Source: Bradyrhizobium vignae
GTDB lineage: Bacteria; Pseudomonadota; Alphaproteobacteria; Rhizobiales; Xanthobacteraceae
Length of the DNA: 43,014 bases
NCBI RefSeq assembly: GCF_004114425.1
Contig: NZ_RDQF01000063.1
Coordinates: 1-43,014, forward strand
Direction: 5' to 3'
The number at the start of each line of letters is the position of its first letter. Positions within the stretch are counted from its first letter, which is position 1. Below, piece by piece: positions 25,610-33,435 of this stretch. Position numbers and translations under genes: made by a program. A model generated the notes under the pieces. It ran no database searches and was not told the origin of the DNA. It worked only from the letters and a program-made list of their open reading frames with translations.

Positions 25610-26757
25610 CCACCCAACGCCTCGGCCTCATCATGAACGGCGTCACCGGCCGAATGGGGCTCAACCAGCATCTGATCCGCTCGATCGTGGCGATCCGCGA
25701 CCAGGGCGGTGTCCGCCTGAAGAACGGCGACCGCGTCATGCCCGATCCGATCCTGGTCGGCCGCAACGCCGAGAAGGTCGAGGCGCTTGCGAAGCGCTAC
25801 AACATCACGCGCTGGACCACCGACCTCGATGCCGCGCTTGCCGACAAGAACGACACCATGTTCTTCGACGCCGCGACCACGCAGGCCCGGCCGGGCCTGC
25901 TGACCCAGGCCATCAATGCCGGCAAGCACGTCTATTGCGAGAAGCCGATCGCGACCAATTTCGAGGAAGCCGTCGAGGTCGTGAAGCTCGCGAACGCCAA
26001 GGGCGTCAAGCACGGCACGGTGCAGGACAAGCTGTTCCTGCCCGGCCTGAAGAAGATCGCCTTCCTGCGCGACTCCGGCTTCTTCGGCCGTATCCTGTCG
26101 GTACGCGGCGAGTTCGGCTATTGGGTATTCGAAGGCGGCTGGCAGGAGGCGCAGCGGCCGTCCTGGAATTATCGCAGCGAGGACGGCGGCGGCATCATCC
26201 TGGATATGGTCTGCCACTGGCGCTACGTGCTCGACAACCTCTTCGGCAATGTTCAGAGCGTCAGCTGCATCGGCAACACCGATATCCTCGAACGCTTCGA
26301 CGAGCAGGGCAAGAAGTACAAGGCGACTGCGGATGATTCCGCTTACGCGACGTTCCAGCTCGAGGGCGGCATCATCGCTCACATCAACATGTCCTGGGTG
26401 ACGCGGGTCTACCGCGACGACCTCGTCACCTTCCAGGTCGACGGCACGCTGGGCTCGGCCGTCGCGGGGCTCACCGACTGCATGATCCAGGCGCGGCAGG
26501 CGACGCCTCGTCCGGTGTGGAATCCCGACGAGAAGCGGCTGCACGATTTCTACGGCGACTGGCAGAAGATGCCCGATAACGTCACCTACGATAACGGCTT
26601 CAAGGAACAGTGGGAAATGTTCATTCGCCACGTCTACGAGGGCGCTCCTTACAAGTTCACGCTGCTCGAAGGCGCCAAGGGCGTGCAGCTTGCCGAATGC
26701 GCGCTGAAGAGCTGGAAGGAGCGGCGCTGGGTCGATGTCGCCCCGATCAAAGTGTAA
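25606..26757 (+). CDS. Gfo/Idh/MocA family oxidoreductase
   Basis: A 383-residue NAD(P)-dependent dehydrogenase. The N-terminal Rossmann domain has LGLIMNGVTGRMG in the dinucleotide site and the family's EKP motif in VYCEKPIATN (catalytic Lys region). The C-terminal alpha/beta domain carries GGGIILDMVCHWRYVLDNLFG, matching the family's D-x3-H catalytic pattern. The ATG at 25606 overlaps the stop of the enolase-type gene, eight bases after aggag. Related proteins oxidise sugars, inositols or 3-keto sugars. In context it likely oxidises or reduces a C-2/C-3 hydroxyl of the imported compound. Substrate unknown. Confidence 0.88.
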   Translation: MTTQRLGLIMNGVTGRMGLNQHLIRSIVAIRDQGGVRLKNGDRVMPDPILVGRNAEKVEALAKRYNITRWTTDLDAALADKNDTMFFDAATTQARPGLLTQAINAGKHVYCEKPIATNFEEAVEVVKLANAKGVKHGTVQDKLFLPGLKKIAFLRDSGFFGRILSVRGEFGYWVFEGGWQEAQRPSWNYRSEDGGGIILDMVCHWRYVLDNLFGNVQSVSCIGNTDILERFDEQGKKYKATADDSAYATFQLEGGIIAHINMSWVTRVYRDDLVTFQVDGTLGSAVAGLTDCMIQARQATPRPVWNPDEKRLHDFYGDWQKMPDNVTYDNGFKEQWEMFIRHVYEGAPYKFTLLEGAKGVQLAECALKSWKERRWVDVAPIKV

Positions 26758-26878
26758 GGTCAGAAATCTGCTAAGCCGTCATTGCGAGCGGAGCGAAGCA
26801 ATCCAGATCTTTCTGCAGAGTCAGTCTGGATTGCTTCGTCGCTTCGTTCCTCGCAATGACGGGGAGAGGTCAGAAATC
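26757..26878. repeat. Palindromic element flanked by exact 12-bp direct repeats
   Basis: The 12-mer aggtcagaaatc occurs at 26757-26768 and again at 26867-26878. Between them lies a 98-bp piece containing the cgtcattgcgagc palindrome (26778-26862), a relative of 9171-9250 and 20262-20345. The layout resembles a small non-autonomous insertion with a target duplication between the Gfo/Idh stop and the DUF993 start. The second 12-mer lies immediately before the DUF993 ATG, and the ggggagagg Shine-Dalgarno is split between element and repeat. Confidence 0.75.
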
Positions 26879-28069
26879 ATGAACAAGCCCGTCCAGCCGA
26901 TGTCGTCATTGTCGCTGAAGCTGCCGAAGGCCGATCGCTCGCTTGAGACCTACCGGCTCGCGGCCTCGCGCACGTTCCCCAAAAAGCTCGAGGGGCCGCT
27001 CAACCGCATCGCCTTCTCGGCCGTGCACACGGTGGCCGATCCCTTCGCCGACAATGATCCCTGGCTGTCGGTTGCCGTCGACTGGGACAAGACCATTGCC
27101 TTCCGCGAGCATGTCTGGGACCTCGGTCTCGGCGTTGCCGAAGCCATGGACACCGCGCAGCGTGGCATGGGGCTGGACTGGCCAACCTCGCTGGAGCTGA
27201 TCACCCGCTCGGTCGGCGCCGCCAAGCGGCGCAATGCGCTGGTGTTCTCCGGTGCAGGCACGGATCATCTCGCCGTGGAGGATGCCAGGAGTCTCGACGA
27301 CGTCATCCGCGCCTATGAGGAGCAGATCTCGGCGGTCGAGAAGGTCGGTGGCCGCATCATCCTGATGGCCTCGCGCGCGCTGGCCAAACTGGGGCGCAAC
27401 GCCGAGGATTACGCCAGGGTCTATGACCGCGTGCTCTCGCAAGTCCGTGAGCCCGTCATCATCCACTGGCTCGGCGACATGTTCGATCCGGCGCTGACGG
27501 GATACTGGGGCACCAAGGATATCGACAAGGCGATGGACACGGCGGTCGCCATCATCAACGGCAATGCCGCCAAGGTCGACGGCGTCAAGGTCTCGCTGCT
27601 CGACAAGCAGCGCGAGATCGACATGCGCCGTCGCCTCGACGAGCGCATCAAGATGTACACCGGCGACGATTTCAATTACGCGGAGCTGATTGCCGGCGAT
27701 AGCCAAGGCTTTTCGCACGCGCTGCTCGGCATCTTCGATGCCATCGCTCCGGCGGCGTCCTATGCATTGTCACGGCTGGCGGCCGGGGACGAGGCTGGCT
27801 TCCACGATGTGCTGGGACCGACGGTGCCGCTGTCGCGTCACATCTTCAAGGCGCCGACGCGCTTTTACAAGACCGGCGTGGTGTTCATGGCGTATCTCAA
27901 CGGCCATCAGGATCATTTCACCATGGTCGGGGGACAGGAGAGCACGCGCTCCACGTTGCATCTGGCCGAGCTGTTCCGTCTCGCCGACAGGGCCGGCTTG
28001 CTCGCCAATCCCGAACTCGCGACGCAGCGGATGAAGACCGTGCTCGCCACCCACGGTATCGAACCCTGA
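26879..28069 (+). CDS. DUF993 protein (dihydrodipicolinate synthase-like barrel)
   Basis: A 396-residue protein recognised as DUF993, a family related to class I aldolases of the DapA type, although no enzyme activity is established to my knowledge. Visible features are ADPFADNDPWLSVAVDWDKT, LIMASRALAKLG-type strand turns, PVIIHWLGDMFDPALTGYWG and VDGVKVSLLD, whose Lys is placed where a Schiff-base lysine could lie. The ATG at 26879 follows ggggagagg. The gene is separated from the Gfo/Idh gene only by a repeat element and overlaps the TIM-barrel gene by TGATG. A retro-aldol step on a keto-sugar acid is a reasonable but unproven guess. Confidence 0.8.
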   Translation: MNKPVQPMSSLSLKLPKADRSLETYRLAASRTFPKKLEGPLNRIAFSAVHTVADPFADNDPWLSVAVDWDKTIAFREHVWDLGLGVAEAMDTAQRGMGLDWPTSLELITRSVGAAKRRNALVFSGAGTDHLAVEDARSLDDVIRAYEEQISAVEKVGGRIILMASRALAKLGRNAEDYARVYDRVLSQVREPVIIHWLGDMFDPALTGYWGTKDIDKAMDTAVAIINGNAAKVDGVKVSLLDKQREIDMRRRLDERIKMYTGDDFNYAELIAGDSQGFSHALLGIFDAIAPAASYALSRLAAGDEAGFHDVLGPTVPLSRHIFKAPTRFYKTGVVFMAYLNGHQDHFTMVGGQESTRSTLHLAELFRLADRAGLLANPELATQRMKTVLATHGIEP

Positions 28070-28932
28070 TGCGCGACTTTTCGTCCGACCATCGCTGGCT
28101 GTCGCTGAACACGGCGACAGTCCGCAAGCAGGGAGATCTCGTCGAGATCATCGATGCCTGTGCGAAGCATGGCATCCGCGCCATCGATCCCTGGCGCGAC
28201 CAGGTCGCGACCATCGGGCTCGACCGTGCCGCGCGCGCGGTGCGCGATGCCGGCCTTGATCTCTCAGGCTATTGCCGCGGCGGCATGTTCACCTCGGACG
28301 CCTCGCGCCGGGGCGAGGTGCGCGACGACAATCGCCGCTGCGTCGACGAGGCCAAGGCGCTGGGCGCCTCCTGCATCGTCCTCGTCGTCGGCGGCCTGCC
28401 GCAATATTCGCGGCCGGGCAGCGAGGCGTCGAAGGACATCGCCGCGGCGCGCGGGCAGGTCGAGGAAGCGCTCGCCGAGATGCTCGACTACGCGAGACAG
28501 GCAAAGCTGCCGCTGGCGATCGAGCCCTTGCACCCTGCCTATGCGGCCGACCGTGCTTGCGTGAACACCACGAAACAGGCGCTCGACATCTGCGACCGGC
28601 TCGATCCCGGCCGCAGCGGCATGCTCGGGGTCGCGCTCGACGTCTATCACATCTGGTGGGACCCGGAGCTGATGGGCCAGATCGCGCGCGCCGGCCGGGA
28701 TCGATTGCTCGCCTTCCACGTCTGCGACTGGCTGGTGCCGACCAAAGACATCCTCAACGACCGCGGCATGATGGGCGACGGCGTCATCGACATCAAAGCG
28801 GTGCGTCAGGCAGTCGAGGCGCAGGGCTATGCCGGCTTTTCGGAGATCGAGATCTTCTCCAACGACTGGTGGAGCAAGCCGATGGACGAGGTGCTCCGGA
28901 CCTGCATTTCGCGGCACAAGACGGTGGTTTAG
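28069..28932 (+). CDS. Sugar phosphate isomerase/epimerase-like TIM-barrel protein
   Basis: A 287-residue AP-endonuclease-2-type TIM barrel, as in xylose isomerase-like epimerases. Metal-site motifs are visible: Glu in LAIEPLHP, Asp-His in ALDVYHIWWDPEL, His in LLAFHVCDW and the terminal Glu in FSEIEIFSNDWW. It is cytoplasmic with no signal. It starts within the stop of DUF993 (TGATG) and is the last gene of the cluster. A degraded copy of its 3' end lies 1.6 kb downstream at 30553-30643. Such proteins interconvert keto sugars or hydrolyse or rearrange keto acids; the exact reaction is unknown. Confidence 0.87.
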   Translation: MRDFSSDHRWLSLNTATVRKQGDLVEIIDACAKHGIRAIDPWRDQVATIGLDRAARAVRDAGLDLSGYCRGGMFTSDASRRGEVRDDNRRCVDEAKALGASCIVLVVGGLPQYSRPGSEASKDIAAARGQVEEALAEMLDYARQAKLPLAIEPLHPAYAADRACVNTTKQALDICDRLDPGRSGMLGVALDVYHIWWDPELMGQIARAGRDRLLAFHVCDWLVPTKDILNDRGMMGDGVIDIKAVRQAVEAQGYAGFSEIEIFSNDWWSKPMDEVLRTCISRHKTVV

Positions 28933-29037
28933 ATTACGATCTCGGTGACTCAGGGGAGCGCTCCCTCGATTTTCGATGCGACAGAGCGCTCCGACACGTC
29001 ATTAGGCGCGACCGATCCGTGTAGCAGGTGTGATCGT

Positions 29038-30423
29038 CTACGAGTGCAGCGGTCTGATGTTCTGGTTCATGTGGAAGAAGTTCGTCGGATCGTACTTGGT
29101 CTTCAAGGCGACGAGGCGGTCGTAGTTGTCACCGTAAGTAGCCCTAAGTCTGCTGTCGTCTCCATCCTCCATCATGAAATTCACATAGCCGCCGTCGGCC
29201 GAGTAAGGATGCACGGCCTCCCAATAGCCCTTGGTCCAGCGCGTGATTTCGCCTGCTTTTTGCGGATTGGGATCGATGCCGGCGATGACCATCGACCAGG
29301 TCGCGTCGCGCGTGTTCCAGGCGGTGTCGCTCTTGCCGACGCGGTGGACGGCGCCATCGATCGGATAGAGATGCATGAGCGACAGCGGGCTCGGTGCTTT
29401 CCGGGCCTGCTCGATATGGGCGTCAATTGCTTCGTCGGTCAGTTCTTTCACGAAATCGCCGCGCCAGTACCACTGCAGACCTTTCGGGAAGAACGGATCG
29501 AACATGGACTGGAGCGCCGGATAGGGCATCTCGCCCATCCAATTGAAGAGCGGCGGGGGCAGCTCACCGAGCAACCCCGCTATGATCGCCTTGCCGTCTT
29601 CTGCCGGACCATTATAGCACGCAATGATGGCGCAGGCATGCTTGCCCTGATGATCCGGCGGGAACGGGTCCATCGGCGGAACGGTCTTCAAGCCAACAAA
29701 GGCCCCGAGCTCCTCGGGAGCGCTGCGGAGGAAATCCCTGTACTTCTGCATCACGGTCCGGGCATTTTCGAGACTCCAGAAGATTGGACCGGCATATACC
29801 ATCTTCACGGGATGAGCCTGGAACAGGAAGCTCGTCACGATGCCGAAATTGCCGCCGCCCCCGCGCAGGCCCCAATAAAGGTCGGCGTTCTCCGACTTGT
29901 TGGCGGTGACGATGCGTCCATCGGCGAGCACGACATCAGCCTCAAGGAGATTGTCGATGGTGAGGCCATACTTGCGGGTGAGGTATCCTGTGCCGCCGCC
30001 GAGCGTAAGGCCGGCGATCCCAGTGGTCGATACAATGCCGGCCGGCACGGCAAGCCCGTAGATATGCGTGGCGTGGTCGACATCGCCTTGCGAGCAGCCG
30101 GGACCGACGCGGACGGTACGAGCGCCGGGATCGACCCGCACGCCTTTCATCATCGACATGTCGATCATCAGTCCGTCTTCGACACTGCTGAGGCCCGGCC
30201 CATTGTGGCCGCCTCCGCGGATCGCGACCTGAAGATCATTGTCCCTTGCAAAATTGACCGCTGCGACGACATCAGCAACGTCGGCGCACCGTGCGATCAT
30301 CATTGGACTCTTGTCGATCATTCCGTTGTAGAGGCTCCGCACGGCGTCGTAGTCGGCATCCATTCGCCTGATAACCGGGCCGCGCATATTGCCGATGAAG
30401 GTTTCGGTGGCCATGCTCTGCAT
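29038..30423 (-). CDS. FAD-binding oxidoreductase, berberine bridge enzyme type
   Basis: A 461-residue flavin oxidase of the VAO/PCMH fold with a C-terminal BBE segment (YVNFMMEDGDDSRLRATYGDNYDRL, then KYDPTNFFHMNQNI). The FAD is expected on His73 (RGGGHNGPG). The cysteine that gives bicovalent attachment in many BBE enzymes is absent (PAGIVSTTGIAGLTLGGG), so a single covalent link is expected. No signal peptide is seen. The start at 30423 has a perfect aggagg five bases upstream. It lies opposite to, and separate from, the catabolic cluster. It probably oxidises a carbohydrate, alcohol or polyphenol with O2; the substrate is unknown. Confidence 0.9.
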   Translation of the reverse strand: MQSMATETFIGNMRGPVIRRMDADYDAVRSLYNGMIDKSPMMIARCADVADVVAAVNFARDNDLQVAIRGGGHNGPGLSSVEDGLMIDMSMMKGVRVDPGARTVRVGPGCSQGDVDHATHIYGLAVPAGIVSTTGIAGLTLGGGTGYLTRKYGLTIDNLLEADVVLADGRIVTANKSENADLYWGLRGGGGNFGIVTSFLFQAHPVKMVYAGPIFWSLENARTVMQKYRDFLRSAPEELGAFVGLKTVPPMDPFPPDHQGKHACAIIACYNGPAEDGKAIIAGLLGELPPPLFNWMGEMPYPALQSMFDPFFPKGLQWYWRGDFVKELTDEAIDAHIEQARKAPSPLSLMHLYPIDGAVHRVGKSDTAWNTRDATWSMVIAGIDPNPQKAGEITRWTKGYWEAVHPYSADGGYVNFMMEDGDDSRLRATYGDNYDRLVALKTKYDPTNFFHMNQNIRPLHS

Positions 30424-30552
30424 GATGTCCTCCTATTCCACCCATGATCGGTCATTGGGTCGGAGGTTGCTCGCAGGGCTCCTCGAACGTTCTCCGCCCC
30501 TCATGAAAAGATAGATCAAGCGCAGCGCGATGGCTATCGCAAATCGACTACG

Positions 30553-30643
30553 CGTATGCGTCTATTCGGAGATCGAGATCTTCTCCAACGACTGGTGGGG
30601 CAAGCCGATGAACGAGGTGCTGCGCACCTGCATCGAACGGTAG
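30553..30643 (+). pseudogene. Degraded second copy of the TIM-barrel gene 3' end
   Basis: Frame +: SEIEIFSNDWWGKPMNEVL followed by RTCIER and a TAG at 30641-30643. This matches the last ~26 residues of the gene at 28069-28932 (SEIEIFSNDWWSKPMDEVL...). Upstream of the Ser codon, similarity continues for about 15 bases with one base missing and then stops. Synonymous differences (ctgcgc against ctccgg) show it is an old or divergent copy, not a recent duplication. Confidence 0.75.
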
Positions 30644-31198
30644 AACGGACATTGGTTGGACTTGCTGCCCGCTCGACCCGGTCGCGAATGCCCCATCGCG
30701 AGCCAGAACACAGGCGAAGCAGCGAGCTGGTCGGAGTACCACCGATGATGATGCGGACCATCAGCTTTCAGGCAGAATAACATCATCCCGATGCCGCAGC
30801 CGCGCCACAGTCTGTGCCAGATCGGATGCGGTAATCAATGGCATCAACGATCAGCAGGCACGGCGGATGTACCCATGCCTGTTGATCTTGAATGGCCCCG
30901 ACGTGCAACCGTCGGGGCCATTGTTGTAGTAAGCGTGACAAGGCCGGCAAGCTTTGCCGAGGGCACCGGCGTGATTTATTGCGGCGAAAGCCGCCAGGGA
31001 CGATCCTACGATTCAATGCGCTGGGCCAAGCCAGTGTTGCGATTAAATTCGCTGGCGCGACCGATCGGTGAAAAGTCAGACGATTGCGCTATCATGGATT
31101 CACCGGCGAATCCCGGACTATCACTCGTCAATTCGATCTGCGAAGCTCTGACCACACAAATGCGCTTGTGAACAAGCAGGCGCGAAGGGAGGTTCGCA
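30644..31198. other. Gene-poor stretch
   Basis: About 550 bp between the gene fragment and the next small gene. Several short open frames occur on both strands, none with a good ribosome site, recognisable motif or convincing codon pattern. One strong stem-loop lies at 30891-30922. Confidence 0.5.
30891..30922. terminator. Perfect 13-bp stem-loop, possible terminator or RNA hairpin
   Basis: aatggccccgacg pairs exactly with cgtcggggccatt around a 6-nt loop (tgcaac). Only gttgt follows, so it is a weak intrinsic terminator by the T-tract rule. No gene is certain immediately upstream on either strand; it may end a small RNA. Confidence 0.5.
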
Positions 31199-31417
31199 GT
31201 GGAGAAAGTGCGACGCTTGCGTGCGATGAGCTCTCTGTGCCGCCAACAGGCCGCGTACAACAGCATGAACAAGTGGAAGCTGCTCGCAAAAGCAGAATAC
31301 TGGGATCATCTGGCTGATCTCGAGCTGTCTTCTCACTACCAACAATGCAACGCCATTGGCTCGAATGAGATCGAGCAGCCTCAAGCGATCACAAGCACGA
31401 ATGATGCTGGGCGGTAG
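31199..31417 (+). CDS. Small conserved-type hypothetical protein (72 aa)
   Basis: A 72-residue polypeptide starting at a GTG six bases after an excellent Shine-Dalgarno, aagggagg (31185-31192). The composition is helical: VRRLRAMSSLCRQQAAYNS, then NKWKLLAKAEYWDHLADLEL, then SSHYQQCNAI. The RAMSSLCRQQAA / W-LLA-AE-W-HLA pattern recalls small proteins of unknown function that I associate with Bradyrhizobium. No signal peptide or membrane segment is seen. It stands alone before the convergent Spy-like gene. No function is assigned. Confidence 0.65.
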   Translation: MEKVRRLRAMSSLCRQQAAYNSMNKWKLLAKAEYWDHLADLELSSHYQQCNAIGSNEIEQPQAITSTNDAGR

Positions 31418-31452
31418 ACGATTTCCGCATGAGATCAGAGCGCGACGCTGCC

Positions 31453-33279
31453 CTACGGGCCTGCGACCTGCTGCAGCGTGTTGAAGCGCGCCTTCTGCTC
31501 GCTGCTCAGCGTGGCGTAGAACTCGTCCAGCGCCGGTTCGACCAGCTTGGCGGCCGTCAGCATGGCCTCGAGCCGGCTCTGCATCGCCTCGAGCCGTCCG
31601 ACCGGCGTCAGGGGCACATCGTTCGGACAGGCAGCCTGCAGGCCTTCAACTCCCTTCGCGGTCGCTTCGCTGAGGCGGTCGAGCGCGTCCTTCTGCTTGC
31701 CTGCGGGGTGAAGTACGGCCTCGATCCTCTGGATCGGCAATTGGGTCAGGCTGGACTTGGGATCACCGCAGGTCTCGCTACTCGCTTCCTGCTGCTGGGA
31801 CGAGCGGTCGCCGACATTGGGGCCGAGCGCGTTGAAGCGCGCCTGCTGTTCGTCGCTGAGCGAGTTGTAGAAATTCTCCAGGGCCGGTCGCACGATCTTG
31901 ACGGCTTCCAGCGTCGCGCTGATGCGGTTCATCATCGCGCGCAGGCGGCCGGGCGGAGTAAGTGCATAGGTCTCCGCGCAGGTATCCTTGAATACATCGG
32001 CAGCCTTGGCCGCTGCGGTCTTCAACTCGTCGAGCAGCGCGCGTTGCTCCGGCGTCGGCTGCACGGCTCGCGCGATATCGGCGAGCGGCCAGGCTGTGAC
32101 GCCCCTGTCCGGCGTGCTGCACAATTGCTGGAGCGTTTGCGGACTCGCGCTGGCGCGCGACCGTGCGCGGTAGCCGCCGCCGGCTTGCGGATAGTCATAC
32201 GGATTGGTGCTGGCATAGGCGGAATAGGGGCTGCCACTGCCCCAGAATACGGTATCGACGAAGTCGTCATAGGCGTAGGCCCAATAGCCGGGCTCGTAAG
32301 CATAGGACCAGAACGTGTAGTCAAAAATGTCGGAGTAAGCGTATGGCCAGAACACCGGGCCGAGCCACGCCACGAACACCGCGGGATGGCGGTGACGCCA
32401 GGCCTGCCGGGGAGCCCAGCCGCTCTCGCGGGTCACGAGCGCCGCTTGAGTCTGCGCAGTTGCCTGCTCGCGGAACCGCTCCGCGAACCGCCCGCGCTGG
32501 GCGGCCTCCACGGCGGCCGCAGCCGCCGGCGTCCGCCCGGCCGGAGCCTGGAGCCCAAGCCGCTGCTGGCGCGCCAGGTCACTCTGCTGGGCGCGCTGCT
32601 CACGTTCAAGCAAGCGGTTCTGCGTCTGGAGTGTCCGTTGCTGCTCGCGCAGCGCCCGCGCCCCTTCCGGCTTCTGCGACTGGAGTTGCTGCACGCGCTG
32701 CTGGAGGCGATCGATGCGGGCCTGACGCTCCGTCGTCTGGCGCGACAGCATCTCGCGCTGCCGCTGCTGCACCATTTGCTGGCGCTGCTGGATTTGCTGC
32801 TGGCGCTGTTGCGCGCGCTGTTCGATCTGATCGTGCCGCGACAGCCGCTCGCTCGCGGCGGGCGGTGCGCTGGGCCGCGACGGGGCGGCGATGTGCGGTG
32901 ACGGCCGCGGTGCCATGGCCGGGCGTTGCGGTGCGGCCGGCGCCCGATGGAATTCAGGCCGCGGCGCTGCCACACGCGGGGCCGCTCGCGGCGGTGCAGC
33001 GAAGTGCGGGGCCGGGCGAGGTGGCGGTGAGGCCATATGCGGCGCCGGACGTGGCGCCATGGCCGGCGGATGGAATGCCGGCGCGGCGGGACGTGCCATG
33101 GCTGGCGGCGCCGCCGGACGTGACATGGCCGGTGGTGCTGCTGGCCGCGCTGCGGCTGGGCCGGGTGGCCCGCCCCTTCCATGTCCCTGGCCGGGTCCTT
33201 GGGCGAGCGCACTGATGCTCGCCGTCAGCATCGAGACACCAACTAAAGCAGCCGTCAGGCAAACGCCACGCGGAAGCAT
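31453..33279 (-). CDS. Exported Spy/LTxxQ-like protein with two C-terminal repeats
   Basis: A 608-residue protein. A signal peptide (LPRGVCLTAALVGVSMLTAS, ending ALAQ) is followed by a Pro/Ala/His-rich region to about residue 140, a Gln/Arg-rich coiled-coil region (about 150-250) and an aromatic Tyr/Trp-rich stretch near 300-350. Two ~110-residue repeats make up the C-terminus, each with two Cys and then LTP-x-GRLxAM and FYxxLSxEQxARFN (cores about 440-485 and 557-602). The last motif is the Spy/CpxP LTxxQ type, suggesting an envelope stress or chaperone role. The start at 33279 follows gggag by eight bases; an upstream start at 33318 lacks one. The repeated bases make the opposite strand open too, but codon bias and signal peptide favour this frame. 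Confidence 0.8.
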   Translation of the reverse strand: MLPRGVCLTAALVGVSMLTASISALAQGPGQGHGRGGPPGPAAARPAAPPAMSRPAAPPAMARPAAPAFHPPAMAPRPAPHMASPPPRPAPHFAAPPRAAPRVAAPRPEFHRAPAAPQRPAMAPRPSPHIAAPSRPSAPPAASERLSRHDQIEQRAQQRQQQIQQRQQMVQQRQREMLSRQTTERQARIDRLQQRVQQLQSQKPEGARALREQQRTLQTQNRLLEREQRAQQSDLARQQRLGLQAPAGRTPAAAAAVEAAQRGRFAERFREQATAQTQAALVTRESGWAPRQAWRHRHPAVFVAWLGPVFWPYAYSDIFDYTFWSYAYEPGYWAYAYDDFVDTVFWGSGSPYSAYASTNPYDYPQAGGGYRARSRASASPQTLQQLCSTPDRGVTAWPLADIARAVQPTPEQRALLDELKTAAAKAADVFKDTCAETYALTPPGRLRAMMNRISATLEAVKIVRPALENFYNSLSDEQQARFNALGPNVGDRSSQQQEASSETCGDPKSSLTQLPIQRIEAVLHPAGKQKDALDRLSEATAKGVEGLQAACPNDVPLTPVGRLEAMQSRLEAMLTAAKLVEPALDEFYATLSSEQKARFNTLQQVAGP

Positions 33280-33346
33280 GATTGTCGCTCCCACTTCGTA
33301 ATCGCCCACGACGTTCAACGCACAGCCGGCGGAATCGTTCGTTCTC

Positions 33347-33431
33347 GGCCACGACCGGCATTGCGATCTTCCGACGCAGGCTCTCGAGATTCTGCGTCAG
33401 GTGGTGGCGAGCCACTCCAGCGCCCAGTCGA
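33347..33431. repeat. Direct repeat copy A beside the PFK gene (aminotransferase-tail remnant)
   Basis: This is about 80% like 36083-36169 with small gaps; shared blocks are tgcgatcttccgac and ctccagcgcccagtcga. On the minus strand it reads VDWALEWLATT then stop, a decayed version of copy B's coding tail, and an in-frame stop lies just upstream. It lies 4 bp beyond the phosphofructokinase stop. Confidence 0.7.
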
Positions 33432-33435
33432 CGCG

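Noticed and set aside
30783..31016. Small open frames on both strands in the gene-poor stretch
   Set aside because: They have no ribosome sites, no motifs, and overlap a strong hairpin; coding use could not be supported.
31429..32901. 490-codon plus-strand frame opposite the Spy-like gene
   Set aside because: The minus strand has a signal peptide, a good ribosome site and two matching repeats; the plus-strand translation is Leu/Arg-rich with no motif.
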